A stretch of DNA of 64,000 nucleotides from an uncultured Acetatifactor sp. (GTDB lineage Bacteria > Bacillota > Clostridia > Lachnospirales > Lachnospiraceae), in assembly GCA_910586435.1 (NCBI GenBank), contig CAJUGT010000003.1:1-64000 (forward strand), written 5' to 3'. Under the pieces are notes generated by a model. It did not search any database and was not told where the DNA came from. It worked only from the letters and a program-made list of their open reading frames with translations. Of the stretch, positions 33,300 to 42,207 are shown piece after piece; within the stretch, counting starts at the first letter, position 1, and each line of letters starts with the position of its first letter. A program made the translations under genes and the position numbers.

Positions 33300-34148
33300 T
33301 CATTTGATTTTAAATCTTGCCATTTTTTCTAATGTATTGCTGTCAATGTTGCAGACAGCATCTATGATATAATTTCGATACGTGGCATTTCCATCCACTT
33401 TCCCCATTCTCTTGTATGCCATTTCTCCACATACTCCCATGGTACATACGGCCGCTGCCGCCGCTTCCAGAATGTTTTCAGGGCAGGCGGTAATGAAAGC
33501 CGCTGTCAGAGCCGAAAGCTGGCATCCTGTTCCTGTTATCCTGCTCATCATAGGATGCCCATTATAAATGCAGTAGGCTTTTTCTGCGTCGGCAACAATG
33601 TCTATGACGCCTGTAATTGCAATTATGGCATGGCTTTTCTCCGCAAAGGCTTTTGCAAAGCCTATGGCTTTCTCCAGATTGTCTTCTGTAATTACATCAT
33701 TTACATTGGCGTCCACTCCCTTTGTAGAACCGCTTCCCATAGCAAGTGTTTTTATTTCAGAACTGTTTCCCCGTATGACACTGAATTTCACTTGCTGCAT
33801 CAATTGAACTGCCGTATCCGTCCTTAACGCCGAAGCACCCGCGCCCACAGGATCAAGTACCACAGGATGTCCCAATTCATTGGCTTTTTTTCCGGAAGCG
33901 AACATGGCAGGTATTGTCCTTTGATTTAAAGTTCCTATATTGATATTCAATCCTCCGCATATGGATGTAATTTCCTCCACTTCGTCAATATCATCGGACA
34001 TTATGGGCGACCCGCCACAGGCCAACAATATATTGGCGCAATCATTTACAGTCACATAATTTGTAATATTGTGAATCAATGGATGATACTTTCTCACATC
34101 ATCCAAAATTTCTCCAAACATCATTTTTGCTCTTTCTTCCAATTTCAT
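33300..34148 (-). CDS. thiM: Hydroxyethylthiazole kinase
   Basis: A 282-aa cytoplasmic kinase that phosphorylates the thiazole moiety in thiamine salvage. Family motifs are HNITNYVTVNDCANILLA, GGSPIMSDDIDEVEEI, LDPVGAGAS and ITGTGCQLSALTAAF. The start is ATG 34148, with AAGGAGAA immediately upstream; the frame continues upstream into the riboswitch expression platform. It is the first gene after the TPP riboswitch and precedes the Nudix gene by 123 bp. Confidence 0.95.
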   Translation of the reverse strand: MKLEERAKMMFGEILDDVRKYHPLIHNITNYVTVNDCANILLACGGSPIMSDDIDEVEEITSICGGLNINIGTLNQRTIPAMFASGKKANELGHPVVLDPVGAGASALRTDTAVQLMQQVKFSVIRGNSSEIKTLAMGSGSTKGVDANVNDVITEDNLEKAIGFAKAFAEKSHAIIAITGVIDIVADAEKAYCIYNGHPMMSRITGTGCQLSALTAAFITACPENILEAAAAAVCTMGVCGEMAYKRMGKVDGNATYRNYIIDAVCNIDSNTLEKMARFKIK

Positions 34149-34196
34149 TTCTCCTTCCCATTGATAAGATAATAAGTTATGAGCCCTCGTGTGCAT

Positions 34197-34227
34197 AAAA
34201 AAAGAAGTCAGCCAGCCTGGTAACTTC
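34197..34227 (-). terminator. Riboswitch expression-platform terminator
   Basis: On the minus strand GAAGTTA pairs with TGACTTC (one G:T) and is followed by seven T residues (34203-34197). It lies between the TPP aptamer and the thiM start codon, so ligand binding probably ends transcription. Confidence 0.75.
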
Positions 34228-34280
34228 CGTAGAAAATACATTGCTACACCACAGTAAATGTATGTGTCTCAAATCCTATG

Positions 34281-34359
34281 ATCCCTACGTTGGCATTACC
34301 CAAATCAGGTTATCGGTCGAAGGTCATACCTTCCTCTCAGCCTGTCATACAAGCTCCCG
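34281..34359 (-). promoter_or_regulatory. TPP riboswitch (THI element)
   Basis: Read on the minus strand, the core contains GGGAGC, GGCTGAGAGG, GACC, ACCTGAT, GGGTAATGCCAACGTAGGGA in canonical order. This is the thiamine pyrophosphate aptamer. It precedes thiM and controls the salvage operon. Confidence 0.97.
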
Positions 34360-34376
34360 TTTCTTCAATTTTGTTT

Positions 34377-34405
34377 ATTATACACCTTTTCCAGAGGCTT
34401 AGCAA
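34377..34405 (-). promoter_or_regulatory. Promoter of the thiamine operon
   Basis: On the minus strand TTGCTA (34405-34400), a 17-bp spacer and TATAAT (34382-34377), just upstream of the riboswitch. Confidence 0.65.
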
Positions 34406-34637
34406 GTTATGACGCTACCTATTTTTTTTTCAGCTGCCTCCTGCTTCTCACGCAGCCTTGACGAGTATTGTCCATGCCTGACAATTATGGCTGAACTGGT
34501 GTTCCAGGTTGTAGCCATAGTTTTATATTAATCTGCTGCGAATTAAGTTTAAGTCAGAATATGTTGATTGTATATTAGAAGGGAAAATGTTATACTCATA
34601 TATGAAATCTTTCTATTCTATTGGAAAGTGAGGGAAA

Positions 34638-36122
34638 ATGATGTATATTTCATTGAAACAGCTTATAAAAAATATAACTTTATTTCTGGCTCTTTTCTTC
34701 CTCTTTGGAGGATTTTCTTCTCATGCAGAGGAACTGACCCCTGTTTTCACTTTATCCACAGGCGGCGACGGAACCTATATGAAAGACGGCGACTACAATA
34801 CATCCTATACCTTTCAAGCAGGCGACACAATCTCCGTAACATCAAAAGAAAACACTCCCATTTCCGGACTCTATATTATTTGGGACAGCCTGGTTCCAGA
34901 GTGGACCTTACATACGGATGCGGAAGATATTCTCTGCGGCCAGCACGGATTCCTGCATGAATACATTTCTCTTAATTCACCTGCGGCAGACACAGTTATC
35001 AATATTCTTCATGACAATGTTCGCATAAGTGATATTCGCGTTTTTGGTGAAGGCACACTTACGGAGGATGTACAGATATGGAATCCTCCTTGTGAGAGGG
35101 CGGATATTCTCCTTGTGCCGGCCCATGCGGATGATGAAATACTCTTTTTTGGAGGAATTATCCCAACCTATGGCGTAGAACAGGAGGCCCAAATTCAGGT
35201 TGCCTATATGTCCGAGTTCTGGAGTTCCGCAAAAATTCGCGAACATGAAAAACTGGACGGTTTATGGGAAGCCGGACTGCGAAACTATCCCGTATGCGGC
35301 AATTTTAAAGATGTATATTCCGATACATTGGAGAAAGCTCAGGAACAGTACAATTTCGATGACATGACAGCCTATATCACAGAACAAATCCGACGCTTTA
35401 AGCCCCAGGTCATTGTAACACATGATGAAAAAGGGGAATATGGACATGGTTTCCATATGCTGACATCAAAAGCCGTAACTACGGCAGTGGAAGCCGCTTC
35501 AAATGAGACTCAGTATACGGACTCCGCTTCCCTGTATGGCATATGGGACACCCCAAAGACATATCTTCATCTATACAAAGAAAATATGATACGCCTGGAC
35601 TTAAGGAGTCCCATAGAATCCATGGGCGGCCGTACTGCGCTTGAAATAGCCGCAGATGCCTATAAAAAGCATGTTTCACAGCAATGGTGCTGGTTCTATG
35701 TATCGGATGATTATGAATACAGTTGCGCGGAATTTGGTCTATACCGCACATTGGTTGGCACTGATTCTCTGGGAAATGACCTTTTGGAGAATTTGAAAAC
35801 CTATAAAGTTCAGCAACAGGAAGAAGAGCGCCTGGAAGCGGAACAGAGGAAATTAGAAGAGGAACGCCTGGAACGGGAAAGAAAGGAACAGGAAGAACAG
35901 CTGAGACTGGAACAGGAAAAACGGGAACAGGAAGAACAGCTGAGACTGGAACAGGAAAAATTGGAACAAGAGGAACAGCTGAGACTGGAACAGGAAAAAC
36001 AGGAGCAGGAAGAACAGCTTTATTCTTTTATTATGATTCTGTTAATTATCATGGGCATATTGCTTACCATACTGATTATTGCGGGAACAGGTATGATTTT
36101 AAAAAGAAAAAACAGAAAATGA
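34638..36122 (+). CDS. Envelope PIG-L family deacetylase with coiled-coil stalk and C-terminal membrane anchor
   Basis: A 494-aa exported protein. A signal-type hydrophobic stretch lies at about 11-28 (NITLFLALFFLFGGFSSHA). An N-terminal extracellular beta-rich region of about 120 residues follows. The PIG-L domain carries the zinc-binding motifs PAHADDEILFFGG and THDEKGEYGHGFHM, so it probably removes N-acetyl groups from glycans or a small molecule. After residue 390 comes a Glu/Gln/Arg-rich coiled coil with a 13-residue repeat (EEQLRLEQEK plus three variable residues), then a C-terminal membrane helix and RKNRK. Start ATG 34638 follows GAGGGAAA; the adjacent ATG is equally possible. Confidence 0.85.
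   Translation: MMYISLKQLIKNITLFLALFFLFGGFSSHAEELTPVFTLSTGGDGTYMKDGDYNTSYTFQAGDTISVTSKENTPISGLYIIWDSLVPEWTLHTDAEDILCGQHGFLHEYISLNSPAADTVINILHDNVRISDIRVFGEGTLTEDVQIWNPPCERADILLVPAHADDEILFFGGIIPTYGVEQEAQIQVAYMSEFWSSAKIREHEKLDGLWEAGLRNYPVCGNFKDVYSDTLEKAQEQYNFDDMTAYITEQIRRFKPQVIVTHDEKGEYGHGFHMLTSKAVTTAVEAASNETQYTDSASLYGIWDTPKTYLHLYKENMIRLDLRSPIESMGGRTALEIAADAYKKHVSQQWCWFYVSDDYEYSCAEFGLYRTLVGTDSLGNDLLENLKTYKVQQQEEERLEAEQRKLEEERLERERKEQEEQLRLEQEKREQEEQLRLEQEKLEQEEQLRLEQEKQEQEEQLYSFIMILLIIMGILLTILIIAGTGMILKRKNRK
35892..36020 (+). repeat. 39-bp in-frame tandem repeat in the PIG-L gene
   Basis: Three 39-bp units start at 35892, 35931 and 35970, with a partial fourth at 36009. They encode the 13-residue coiled-coil repeat. 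Copy number probably varies between strains and would lengthen or shorten the stalk. Confidence 0.9.
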
Positions 36123-36123
36123 T

Positions 36124-36480
36124 TTAACTTTTTTCCTGTTTTTTCTTTAATCTTTGCCGCAATGCTTTTATAATGTCCAGTATGTAAAGCTGCTCTTCCT
36201 TCTCAAGTGTTCCGGCTGCTTCATATAGTTCCACAAGTATTTCATCTTTTTGTAAAGGCGCCTCCTCCTTTTCCATTTTACCTGTTCCATAAAGCAGCCA
36301 GTTCTTGTTTATTTTCAAAGTATTACAAAGGGCAATCACCACAATATTTTGAGGCATGGTTTTATTTTTTTCAAGATTATATATGACGCCCCGGGATACG
36401 CCGATTTTTTTAGCAAGAGAATCCTGTGTAAAACCATGCTTTTTACGAATATAAATCAATCGTTCTCCCAGACTGTTCAT
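36124..36480 (-). CDS. XRE-family regulator
   Basis: A 118-aa protein. The N-terminal helix-turn-helix spans residues of about 7-62 (LIYIRKKHGFTQDSLAKKIGVSRGVIYNLEKNK and the ALCNTLKINKNWLLYG helices). The rest is helical and Lys-rich. It follows the ABC exporter genes by 18 bp on the same strand and is probably co-transcribed. It ends 1 bp from the convergent PIG-L stop. It may regulate the exporter or neighbours. Confidence 0.85.
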   Translation of the reverse strand: MNSLGERLIYIRKKHGFTQDSLAKKIGVSRGVIYNLEKNKTMPQNIVVIALCNTLKINKNWLLYGTGKMEKEEAPLQKDEILVELYEAAGTLEKEEQLYILDIIKALRQRLKKKQEKS

Positions 36481-36498
36481 TTCGCAACTCCTTTTCTG

Positions 36499-38322
36499 TT
36501 ATGTATAATACTGGGCCTGAGCATCCCACAATTCCCTGTACAGTCCTTCCTGATGCTCTAATTCTTCATGTTTCCCCCTTTGTATTACATCACCTCCATC
36601 AAATACCAGAATATCTTCACAGAACCGGCAGGAAGCAAGCCTATGGGATATATAAATGGCTGTCTTATTGCCCACCATCTTATCAAAGCCAGCATATACT
36701 TCACATTCTGATTCCGGGTCCAGGGCAGCGGTAGGTTCATCCATAATGACAAAGGGAGCATTTTTATATATGGCACGGGCAATGGCAATTTTCTGCTTCT
36801 CACCACCGGAAAAAGTCACACCTTTGTCATCAAATTCTTTGCTGATATTCGTGGAAAGCCCTTTTTCCAGATTTCCATAACACTCCCCAAGACCAGCTCT
36901 GTTCAGTGCGTCCACCGCACGCTCTTCTTCCACTTTAGTCCCTGCTGCCACATTTTCTCCCAACGGAAACGCAAATACCTGAAAATCCTGAAAAACGACG
37001 GAAAATAATTGACAATATTCTGTATAATCATATTTTCTAATGTCAATTCCATTTACTTTAATGCATCCCTCAGTCACATCATACAGACGGCACAAAAGTT
37101 TGATAAATGTAGTCTTGCCCGATCCGTTTCTGCCCACTATGGCCATTCTCTCTCCAATGACAAATTTCAGATTCAAATCCTTTATCACATATGTTTCACT
37201 CCCGGGATACTTAAATGAAACATGATCAAATTCTACGGAGAACTTGCCATCCTGACGTTTTTCCATGGGTATGGTGCCTTCGTGTTTTCTCTGTGGCAGA
37301 CCCATATATTTCACATAATCCCCGGCAAATGCACAATTTCCGCTAAGCCAGCTCAATTGATAAGTAGCCCTTCCTATGGCATCCATAAATTTCAAAATAC
37401 TTGCCGCGTAAGTCACCACACCTCCAATGCTGATGATTCCGGCGCAGGCCAGCAAACCGGCAAACACATATACAAGAAAACCAGTGACAGCGGAAACAGA
37501 TTGTTCCGTAAATATATCCAACATGATATAATGTGCCATTTTATTCATAGTTCTCTTTACATTGGACTCAATGCGCCGAAATTCCTTCTCATATAAATTC
37601 TGCTGTTTACATATTCTTAAATCTTTCTGTTTCTCATATCCCGAAAGAATTTCAAGATAATATTTGTTTCTGGTTTCATCGTTTGACATTTCTTTCCTGG
37701 CATCCGCTACTTTTTTACTGAAATACCTTCCCATTTGAAATTCTGTTATGACCAGAAAAATGACCACCACAAAAAGAAGTATCGACATGAGCCAGGAACC
37801 CATAAACCCCTCGGACAGAGAGTGACTGCCCCGGATAAACATGGGAACCACCACAAAAAACGCCATTAAAACCGTAGTGGCCGCAGTCATAATTTTATTC
37901 AGAACACTTAGAGTAATTGCCGTCAGGCTCCACCCTCCAAATTTTTCGATTCTCTGCCGCATTTCGTGAATTCCCACATCTTCCAGGTACTCATAATCCA
38001 TGGACATGCTCTTTTGGTTCATGGGCTGTGCCTGAATCTCCTGCATATACTCAAGCTTTCGATTAAAAAACATGGTGAGAATGCCTTCCATAACGGACAT
38101 TAGAAAGATTCCACCCACTCCCATGGCTGCGTACCGCAACAATTCCCCAATACTTTCTCCCGCATATACTGCGTCCACCAGCATTCCTGTCAAAATTACG
38201 GCAATAAAAGGACGTGTCCCCATAAATATGGATAAACATACCATGCTGATTAATACATCTTTATGCTTCTGAACCAGGTTTCCCAAAAGGGCAACTATAT
38301 TTTTCCAATCTTTTCTACTCAT
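36499..38322 (-). CDS. ABC exporter half-transporter (membrane plus ATPase domain), second subunit
   Basis: A protein of about 607 aa. Six membrane helices are followed by a nucleotide-binding domain with Walker A GRNGSGKTT, signature FSGGEKQK and Walker B FVIMDEPTAALD. It is a half-size type IV-like exporter that would pair with the upstream gene. I use ATG 38322, which follows GAGAGGTGTATTTG and overlaps the upstream stop by 8 bp; a GTG at 38331 is the alternative. The operon is downstream of a LytTR-type promoter site, which points to export of a peptide or antimicrobial, or to self-protection. Confidence 0.88.
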   Translation of the reverse strand: MSRKDWKNIVALLGNLVQKHKDVLISMVCLSIFMGTRPFIAVILTGMLVDAVYAGESIGELLRYAAMGVGGIFLMSVMEGILTMFFNRKLEYMQEIQAQPMNQKSMSMDYEYLEDVGIHEMRQRIEKFGGWSLTAITLSVLNKIMTAATTVLMAFFVVVPMFIRGSHSLSEGFMGSWLMSILLFVVVIFLVITEFQMGRYFSKKVADARKEMSNDETRNKYYLEILSGYEKQKDLRICKQQNLYEKEFRRIESNVKRTMNKMAHYIMLDIFTEQSVSAVTGFLVYVFAGLLACAGIISIGGVVTYAASILKFMDAIGRATYQLSWLSGNCAFAGDYVKYMGLPQRKHEGTIPMEKRQDGKFSVEFDHVSFKYPGSETYVIKDLNLKFVIGERMAIVGRNGSGKTTFIKLLCRLYDVTEGCIKVNGIDIRKYDYTEYCQLFSVVFQDFQVFAFPLGENVAAGTKVEEERAVDALNRAGLGECYGNLEKGLSTNISKEFDDKGVTFSGGEKQKIAIARAIYKNAPFVIMDEPTAALDPESECEVYAGFDKMVGNKTAIYISHRLASCRFCEDILVFDGGDVIQRGKHEELEHQEGLYRELWDAQAQYYT

Positions 38323-40231
38323 CAAATACACCTCTCTCTTCCCCTGTTTTCACCTCATAAATGTCACCCATCAGCTGACTTTTTATCTTTCTTTCCTTTT
38401 CTTCCTGGTAATACTGGCTCTGGACTTGAAATAACTCCGCATATCTGGTCTTACCTGCAAGCAGCTCCTCATGCGTGCCCTCCTCAATGATTTTCCCATG
38501 CTCTAAAAGCAATATTCTGTCACAAAACCTGGTACTGGACAAACGATGAGAGATATAAACACTGGTCTTATGCTCCATGGATTTCCCATAATTTAAGTAT
38601 AATTCATTCTCCGCAATGGGGTCCAATGCCGCCGTGGGCTCATCCAATATTACCAAAGGTGTATTCTGATATAGCGTCCTTGCAAATAACATTTTCTGCT
38701 TTTCGCCGCCGGAGAAATCAGTGGAACCCTGATTGACTTCCCTGACCAATAATGACCCTCCCTTTTTGGGAAGTTTTTCATAAACAGTTTCAAAATGAGA
38801 CAATTCCAATGCTTTTTTCAGGTTTTCTCTGTCTATTTCTTCCAGATTTTGTCCTGTCAGATTTTCATCCAGACTTAATGCCATCATGGTAGAATCCTGA
38901 AACAATACGGATATTAGACTATAATATTCCTCCCTGCTAAATTCCTGTATGGGAATGTCGTTTAATAAAATATCACCTTCTGTAGGATGATAAAAGCCAC
39001 ACATCAATTTTACAAATGTGGTCTTTCCGGCGCCATTTAATCCAATAAGCGCTATTTTTTCTCCTGGTTTGATAACCACATTTATATTTTTCAACGTTGG
39101 TTTCTCATTGCCCGGATAGGTAAAAGAAACATTTCTGAATTCAAGCTTTACAGGATTTTGTTTTATTTGATTCAGTTTATCTTTTCCAATCCCTTCTCCT
39201 CTGTTCCATCGGTCTTTTGTCTCCAAAAATTCCCTCATATAACTGATGGAAGCACTGGTATTATTAAATCCCATTACCTGTCTCAGGACATCTTCAAAAT
39301 AAAGCGCAAAACCATTCACCAAACCAATATAAAATACAAACTCCGCAACGGTAATCCTTCCATTCACTAATAAATGAATTAAAAATCCATAAGTTGCTCC
39401 ATTCATTAAAAGCTGCAAGAAAGCATGGAAAATATTTCGGAACAGATACCAGTCATGTATGATACCATACATTTTCCCCATCTCCTTCAGTGAATCATCA
39501 TATTTTTCAAGAAACCAATCCAGAAGATGATAGATGCGAATATCCTTTCCCGCTGCGCTGTCCGTTGCCTGGGCGGTAATATAACTTTCCTTTCTGGCAG
39601 AGAGCTGCAATTTCTCATAATACTCACTATGCTTCTTCCTTGCAATAGAAAGAAGCCACAGACTTATCCCCAGGGAAAACATGATAATTGCCAGAAGAAG
39701 TATGCTTTTTCCTGCCAGAAGAATTCCGTAAAGCATCACACCCACCATGGAAGAAAGGAACATGGGAAATGAAATAACCGCATTTGAAACACCCTGCCCA
39801 AAACGTGCCACACGCCAGGCATTTCCGGATATTTTCTGAAACTCCTCATCTTCCAGACAGTCATAGTCCACATCCATTATTTTATGTACAAATTTACCGG
39901 CATAATGATATTGAATAAACTGCCCTATATTACCGCAATATTCAATGAGCATGTTGTATACACAATTACATATCCACATCATGACCGCAATGAAAGCCAT
40001 ATGAAATACCAAATGAGGAATCGTAATCTGCGCAGTCAAATCCTCCACCAGTTTAGAGGGCAGATAAGTTCCCAACAGAGAACCAAAAGCCCCTGGCACC
40101 ACTGCGAAAATCTGTGCCCAGAACAGCTTCCTGTCCCACTCTTTGGTTGCTTTCATGTTATAAAGAAAGTTACTGATAAGCCCATATTTTCTTCTTGACC
40201 TATCATCAAACACCTTGTTCATATACAGCAT
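38315..40231 (-). CDS. ABC exporter half-transporter (membrane plus ATPase domain), first subunit
   Basis: A 638-aa protein with six membrane helices and a nucleotide-binding domain. Walker A is GLNGAGKTT, the signature is FSGGEKQK and Walker B is LVILDEPTAALD. Start ATG 40231 follows GGAGGAAATATT. It is coupled to the second half by an 8-bp overlap, so a heterodimer is likely. The putative regulated promoter lies about 250 bp upstream, on the far side of a decayed 71-bp unit. No maturation peptidase domain is present, so it is not a bacteriocin-processing PCAT. Substrate unknown. Confidence 0.88.
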   Translation of the reverse strand: MLYMNKVFDDRSRRKYGLISNFLYNMKATKEWDRKLFWAQIFAVVPGAFGSLLGTYLPSKLVEDLTAQITIPHLVFHMAFIAVMMWICNCVYNMLIEYCGNIGQFIQYHYAGKFVHKIMDVDYDCLEDEEFQKISGNAWRVARFGQGVSNAVISFPMFLSSMVGVMLYGILLAGKSILLLAIIMFSLGISLWLLSIARKKHSEYYEKLQLSARKESYITAQATDSAAGKDIRIYHLLDWFLEKYDDSLKEMGKMYGIIHDWYLFRNIFHAFLQLLMNGATYGFLIHLLVNGRITVAEFVFYIGLVNGFALYFEDVLRQVMGFNNTSASISYMREFLETKDRWNRGEGIGKDKLNQIKQNPVKLEFRNVSFTYPGNEKPTLKNINVVIKPGEKIALIGLNGAGKTTFVKLMCGFYHPTEGDILLNDIPIQEFSREEYYSLISVLFQDSTMMALSLDENLTGQNLEEIDRENLKKALELSHFETVYEKLPKKGGSLLVREVNQGSTDFSGGEKQKMLFARTLYQNTPLVILDEPTAALDPIAENELYLNYGKSMEHKTSVYISHRLSSTRFCDRILLLEHGKIIEEGTHEELLAGKTRYAELFQVQSQYYQEEKERKIKSQLMGDIYEVKTGEERGVFDE

Positions 40232-40367
40232 AATATTTCCTCCTGCCCAGTTCCGCAACTTGTCCGGTCCGTTGCTGTTTTTTCATATCCCATTTGACAC
40301 TACCATGCAAAATTACCTTGCACCATTCGCCAAATGGATGCTGGCACATCCGCTTGGCTCATTGCAC

Positions 40368-40443
40368 GCAGGAATCAAAAGTTGACATAAGGTCCTGCTG
40401 TGCCAAGCTTGTAACGTGATTGCTCTGAAATCATGGTATGGGA
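40368..40443 (-). repeat. Decayed copy of the 71-bp unit
   Basis: GGAATCAAAAGTTGACATAAGG, read with mismatches, and the terminal ATCATGGTAT keep the order of the unit, but the pairing arms have drifted (TTGACAT opposite GTGCCAA). It lies in the leader of the ABC exporter operon. The gap 40232-40611 also holds the promoter and terminator listed separately, and no gene. Confidence 0.45.
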
Positions 40444-40477
40444 TGCCCATTCGGTCTTTTTATCAACTTTATTTCAC

Positions 40478-40541
40478 AGTATAGCATTTTTTTGTGCTCT
40501 TCCGAAAATTTTGCACGAATTGTATTTCACCACGCACGAAT
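40478..40541 (-). promoter_or_regulatory. Predicted LytTR-controlled promoter of the ABC exporter operon
   Basis: On the minus strand two direct copies of ATTCGTGC (40541-40534 and 40520-40513) are 21 bp apart, two helical turns, as in sites bound by LytTR regulators. Six bases on is a poor -35 (TTCGGA, 40506-40501), then 17 bp and an extended -10 TGCTATACT (TATACT at 40483-40478). A weak -35 behind such repeats is typical of activator-dependent promoters. Confidence 0.6.
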
Positions 40542-40574
40542 AGCAAATGGAACTAAAAGGTGCTGCATGTACAT

Positions 40575-40604
40575 AAAAAAGAGCGGAACACACCCCGCTC
40601 TTTT
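40575..40604 (-). terminator. Terminator of the two-component operon
   Basis: GAGCGG (40581-40586) pairs with CCGCTC (40595-40600), flanked by A and T runs. On the minus strand it directly follows the histidine kinase stop and separates it from the ABC exporter promoter. Confidence 0.88.
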
Positions 40605-40611
40605 CTATGAT

Positions 40612-41352
40612 TCACATATGTTCCGCCTCTTTGGATTTTACAATGGGAAGCATAATCTCCGTTGCAAACACTCCTTTTTCCATCTGTCTGTTAATATAGC
40701 CATTATGTTTTGTCACAATATCATCTACCCTGAGCAATCCAAAACCATGATCCCCCTTTTTCATTGAAACCAAATGATTTCCCTTTCTCTTGGGATTACC
40801 AAACATGGAATTTGTTATACAGATATACAACTGCTGCTTCATGACATCAATGTATACACGAATGAATCTCTCCTGTTCCGGCACCAGTTCACATGCCTCC
40901 ATGGCATTGTCCATAAGATTTCCAATCAATACTGATAAATCAATATCAGAAACAGGCAGATTATCCGGAACATGTGCCGTGGCGTTGACCTGAATATTAC
41001 GTTCCTGTATCAAAGTCAGTTTACTGTTCAGAATTGCATCCACCATCACATTGCCTGTCCGCAGTACCATATCCACATTGGCCAAATCTTCTTCCAGGCG
41101 ATCCAGATATTTTGAAGCTTTTTCATACTGTACCATGGCCAAATAAGCTTTCAGCGTCTGTATATGATTGTGATAATCATGACGCCATTCCCGCATGGTA
41201 CGATACATAATTTCCACTTCATCATAGTGTCTGTCCACCAGGTCGTTTTGAAATCTTGAAATCTTCCAGTTGACATACCATGGCATGGCAAATATCCACA
41301 AAATCAAATTGACGACCACCATCAACAACAGTGCCGCTATTTGCCAAATCAA
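40612..41352 (-). CDS. Short GHKL sensor histidine kinase (AgrC-like)
   Basis: A 246-aa protein with a single N-terminal membrane helix (IWQIAALLLMVVVNLILWIFA), rather than the six-helix sensor of typical AgrC. The kinase core has the H-box WRHDYHNHIQTLKAY, the N-box LIGNLMDNAMEAC and the G-box GDHGFGLLRV. It starts with TTG at 41352 behind a GGGGGG ribosome binding site. It lies 15 bp after the LytTR regulator gene. It probably phosphorylates that regulator; how it senses a signal without a large membrane domain is unclear. Confidence 0.88.
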   Translation of the reverse strand: MIWQIAALLLMVVVNLILWIFAMPWYVNWKISRFQNDLVDRHYDEVEIMYRTMREWRHDYHNHIQTLKAYLAMVQYEKASKYLDRLEEDLANVDMVLRTGNVMVDAILNSKLTLIQERNIQVNATAHVPDNLPVSDIDLSVLIGNLMDNAMEACELVPEQERFIRVYIDVMKQQLYICITNSMFGNPKRKGNHLVSMKKGDHGFGLLRVDDIVTKHNGYINRQMEKGVFATEIMLPIVKSKEAEHM

Positions 41353-41367
41353 ATCAATAACCCCCCA

Positions 41368-42081
41368 TCAATTTAAGCTTCCTCTGTACAAATCAATAAA
41401 AGCCTGGTTCACTCCCTTTTCCGTACTCCGACTCACTGGAAGCCTGCGTCCGTCATCCATGGTCAATTGAGATTTTACTATAATTGAAACATGCCGCAGA
41501 TTCACCACATAGGAGCGATGGCAGCGTATAAATTCTTTATGGGCCCCTAAATACTCCTCCATTTCACTAATGGAAGATCCAATCATATACTCTTCCCCAT
41601 CCGTATATAGGACACACTGGTGTGCTCTCGCCTCCACATACCATATCTTAAACAAGGGCAGAGAGAGTGACCCATTTTCTGTCTTAAATAATAATTTTAC
41701 TTCCTGTTTGCCTTTTCTTTTTACCCTGTCAAGAACCTCAAAAAACTTCTGCTTGTCTAATGGTTTTACCAAATAATGTAATGCTGCCACCTCATAGCCC
41801 TGGGACATATATTCATCATATCCTGTGACAAATAATATGGGAATTTCATTGTCCTGCTGTCTTATTTTTGCCGCAAGCTCCAAACCGCTCATTCGGCCCA
41901 GTCCAACGTCAAAAATCAACAAATCGTATTCCTTGTCTTCCTCCCAGAAAAACATAAAATTTTCTCCGCTTTGAAACAATTTCATTTCCAAAGAAATTCC
42001 ACTTAATTTTGACCATTCTTCCAGGTATCCTTTCAGCAACTGCCTCTGCGCATCTTCATCATCACATATTGCAATCCTCAT
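41368..42081 (-). CDS. LytTR-family response regulator
   Basis: A 237-aa protein. The receiver domain begins MRIAICDDEDAQRQ and has the phosphoacceptor in LLIFDVGLGRMSGLELA and the switch lysine in ALHYLVKPLDKQKF. The C-terminal third is a LytTR DNA-binding domain (EYLGAHKEFIRCHRSYVVNLRHV). The start is ATG 42081, behind GGGAGGAAAAA. It is the first gene of the pair with the GHKL kinase. The likely target is the promoter of the ABC exporter operon, with two direct repeats 21 bp apart. Confidence 0.92.
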   Translation of the reverse strand: MRIAICDDEDAQRQLLKGYLEEWSKLSGISLEMKLFQSGENFMFFWEEDKEYDLLIFDVGLGRMSGLELAAKIRQQDNEIPILFVTGYDEYMSQGYEVAALHYLVKPLDKQKFFEVLDRVKRKGKQEVKLLFKTENGSLSLPLFKIWYVEARAHQCVLYTDGEEYMIGSSISEMEEYLGAHKEFIRCHRSYVVNLRHVSIIVKSQLTMDDGRRLPVSRSTEKGVNQAFIDLYRGSLN

Positions 42082-42207
42082 TTTTTCCTCCCTCTTACAC
42101 CATCTGTTCCAATTGGGGTTATAATGACATATCAGGTCGCCATACCACAATCATTTGGAACAGAATGCAAACAGGTTTTATCGAAATGGGATGTTTTTTC
42201 AGCAAAT

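Noticed and set aside
36499..40231. A bacteriocin-processing ABC transporter
   Set aside because: Neither half has an N-terminal C39 peptidase domain and no leader peptide gene was found in the gap upstream.
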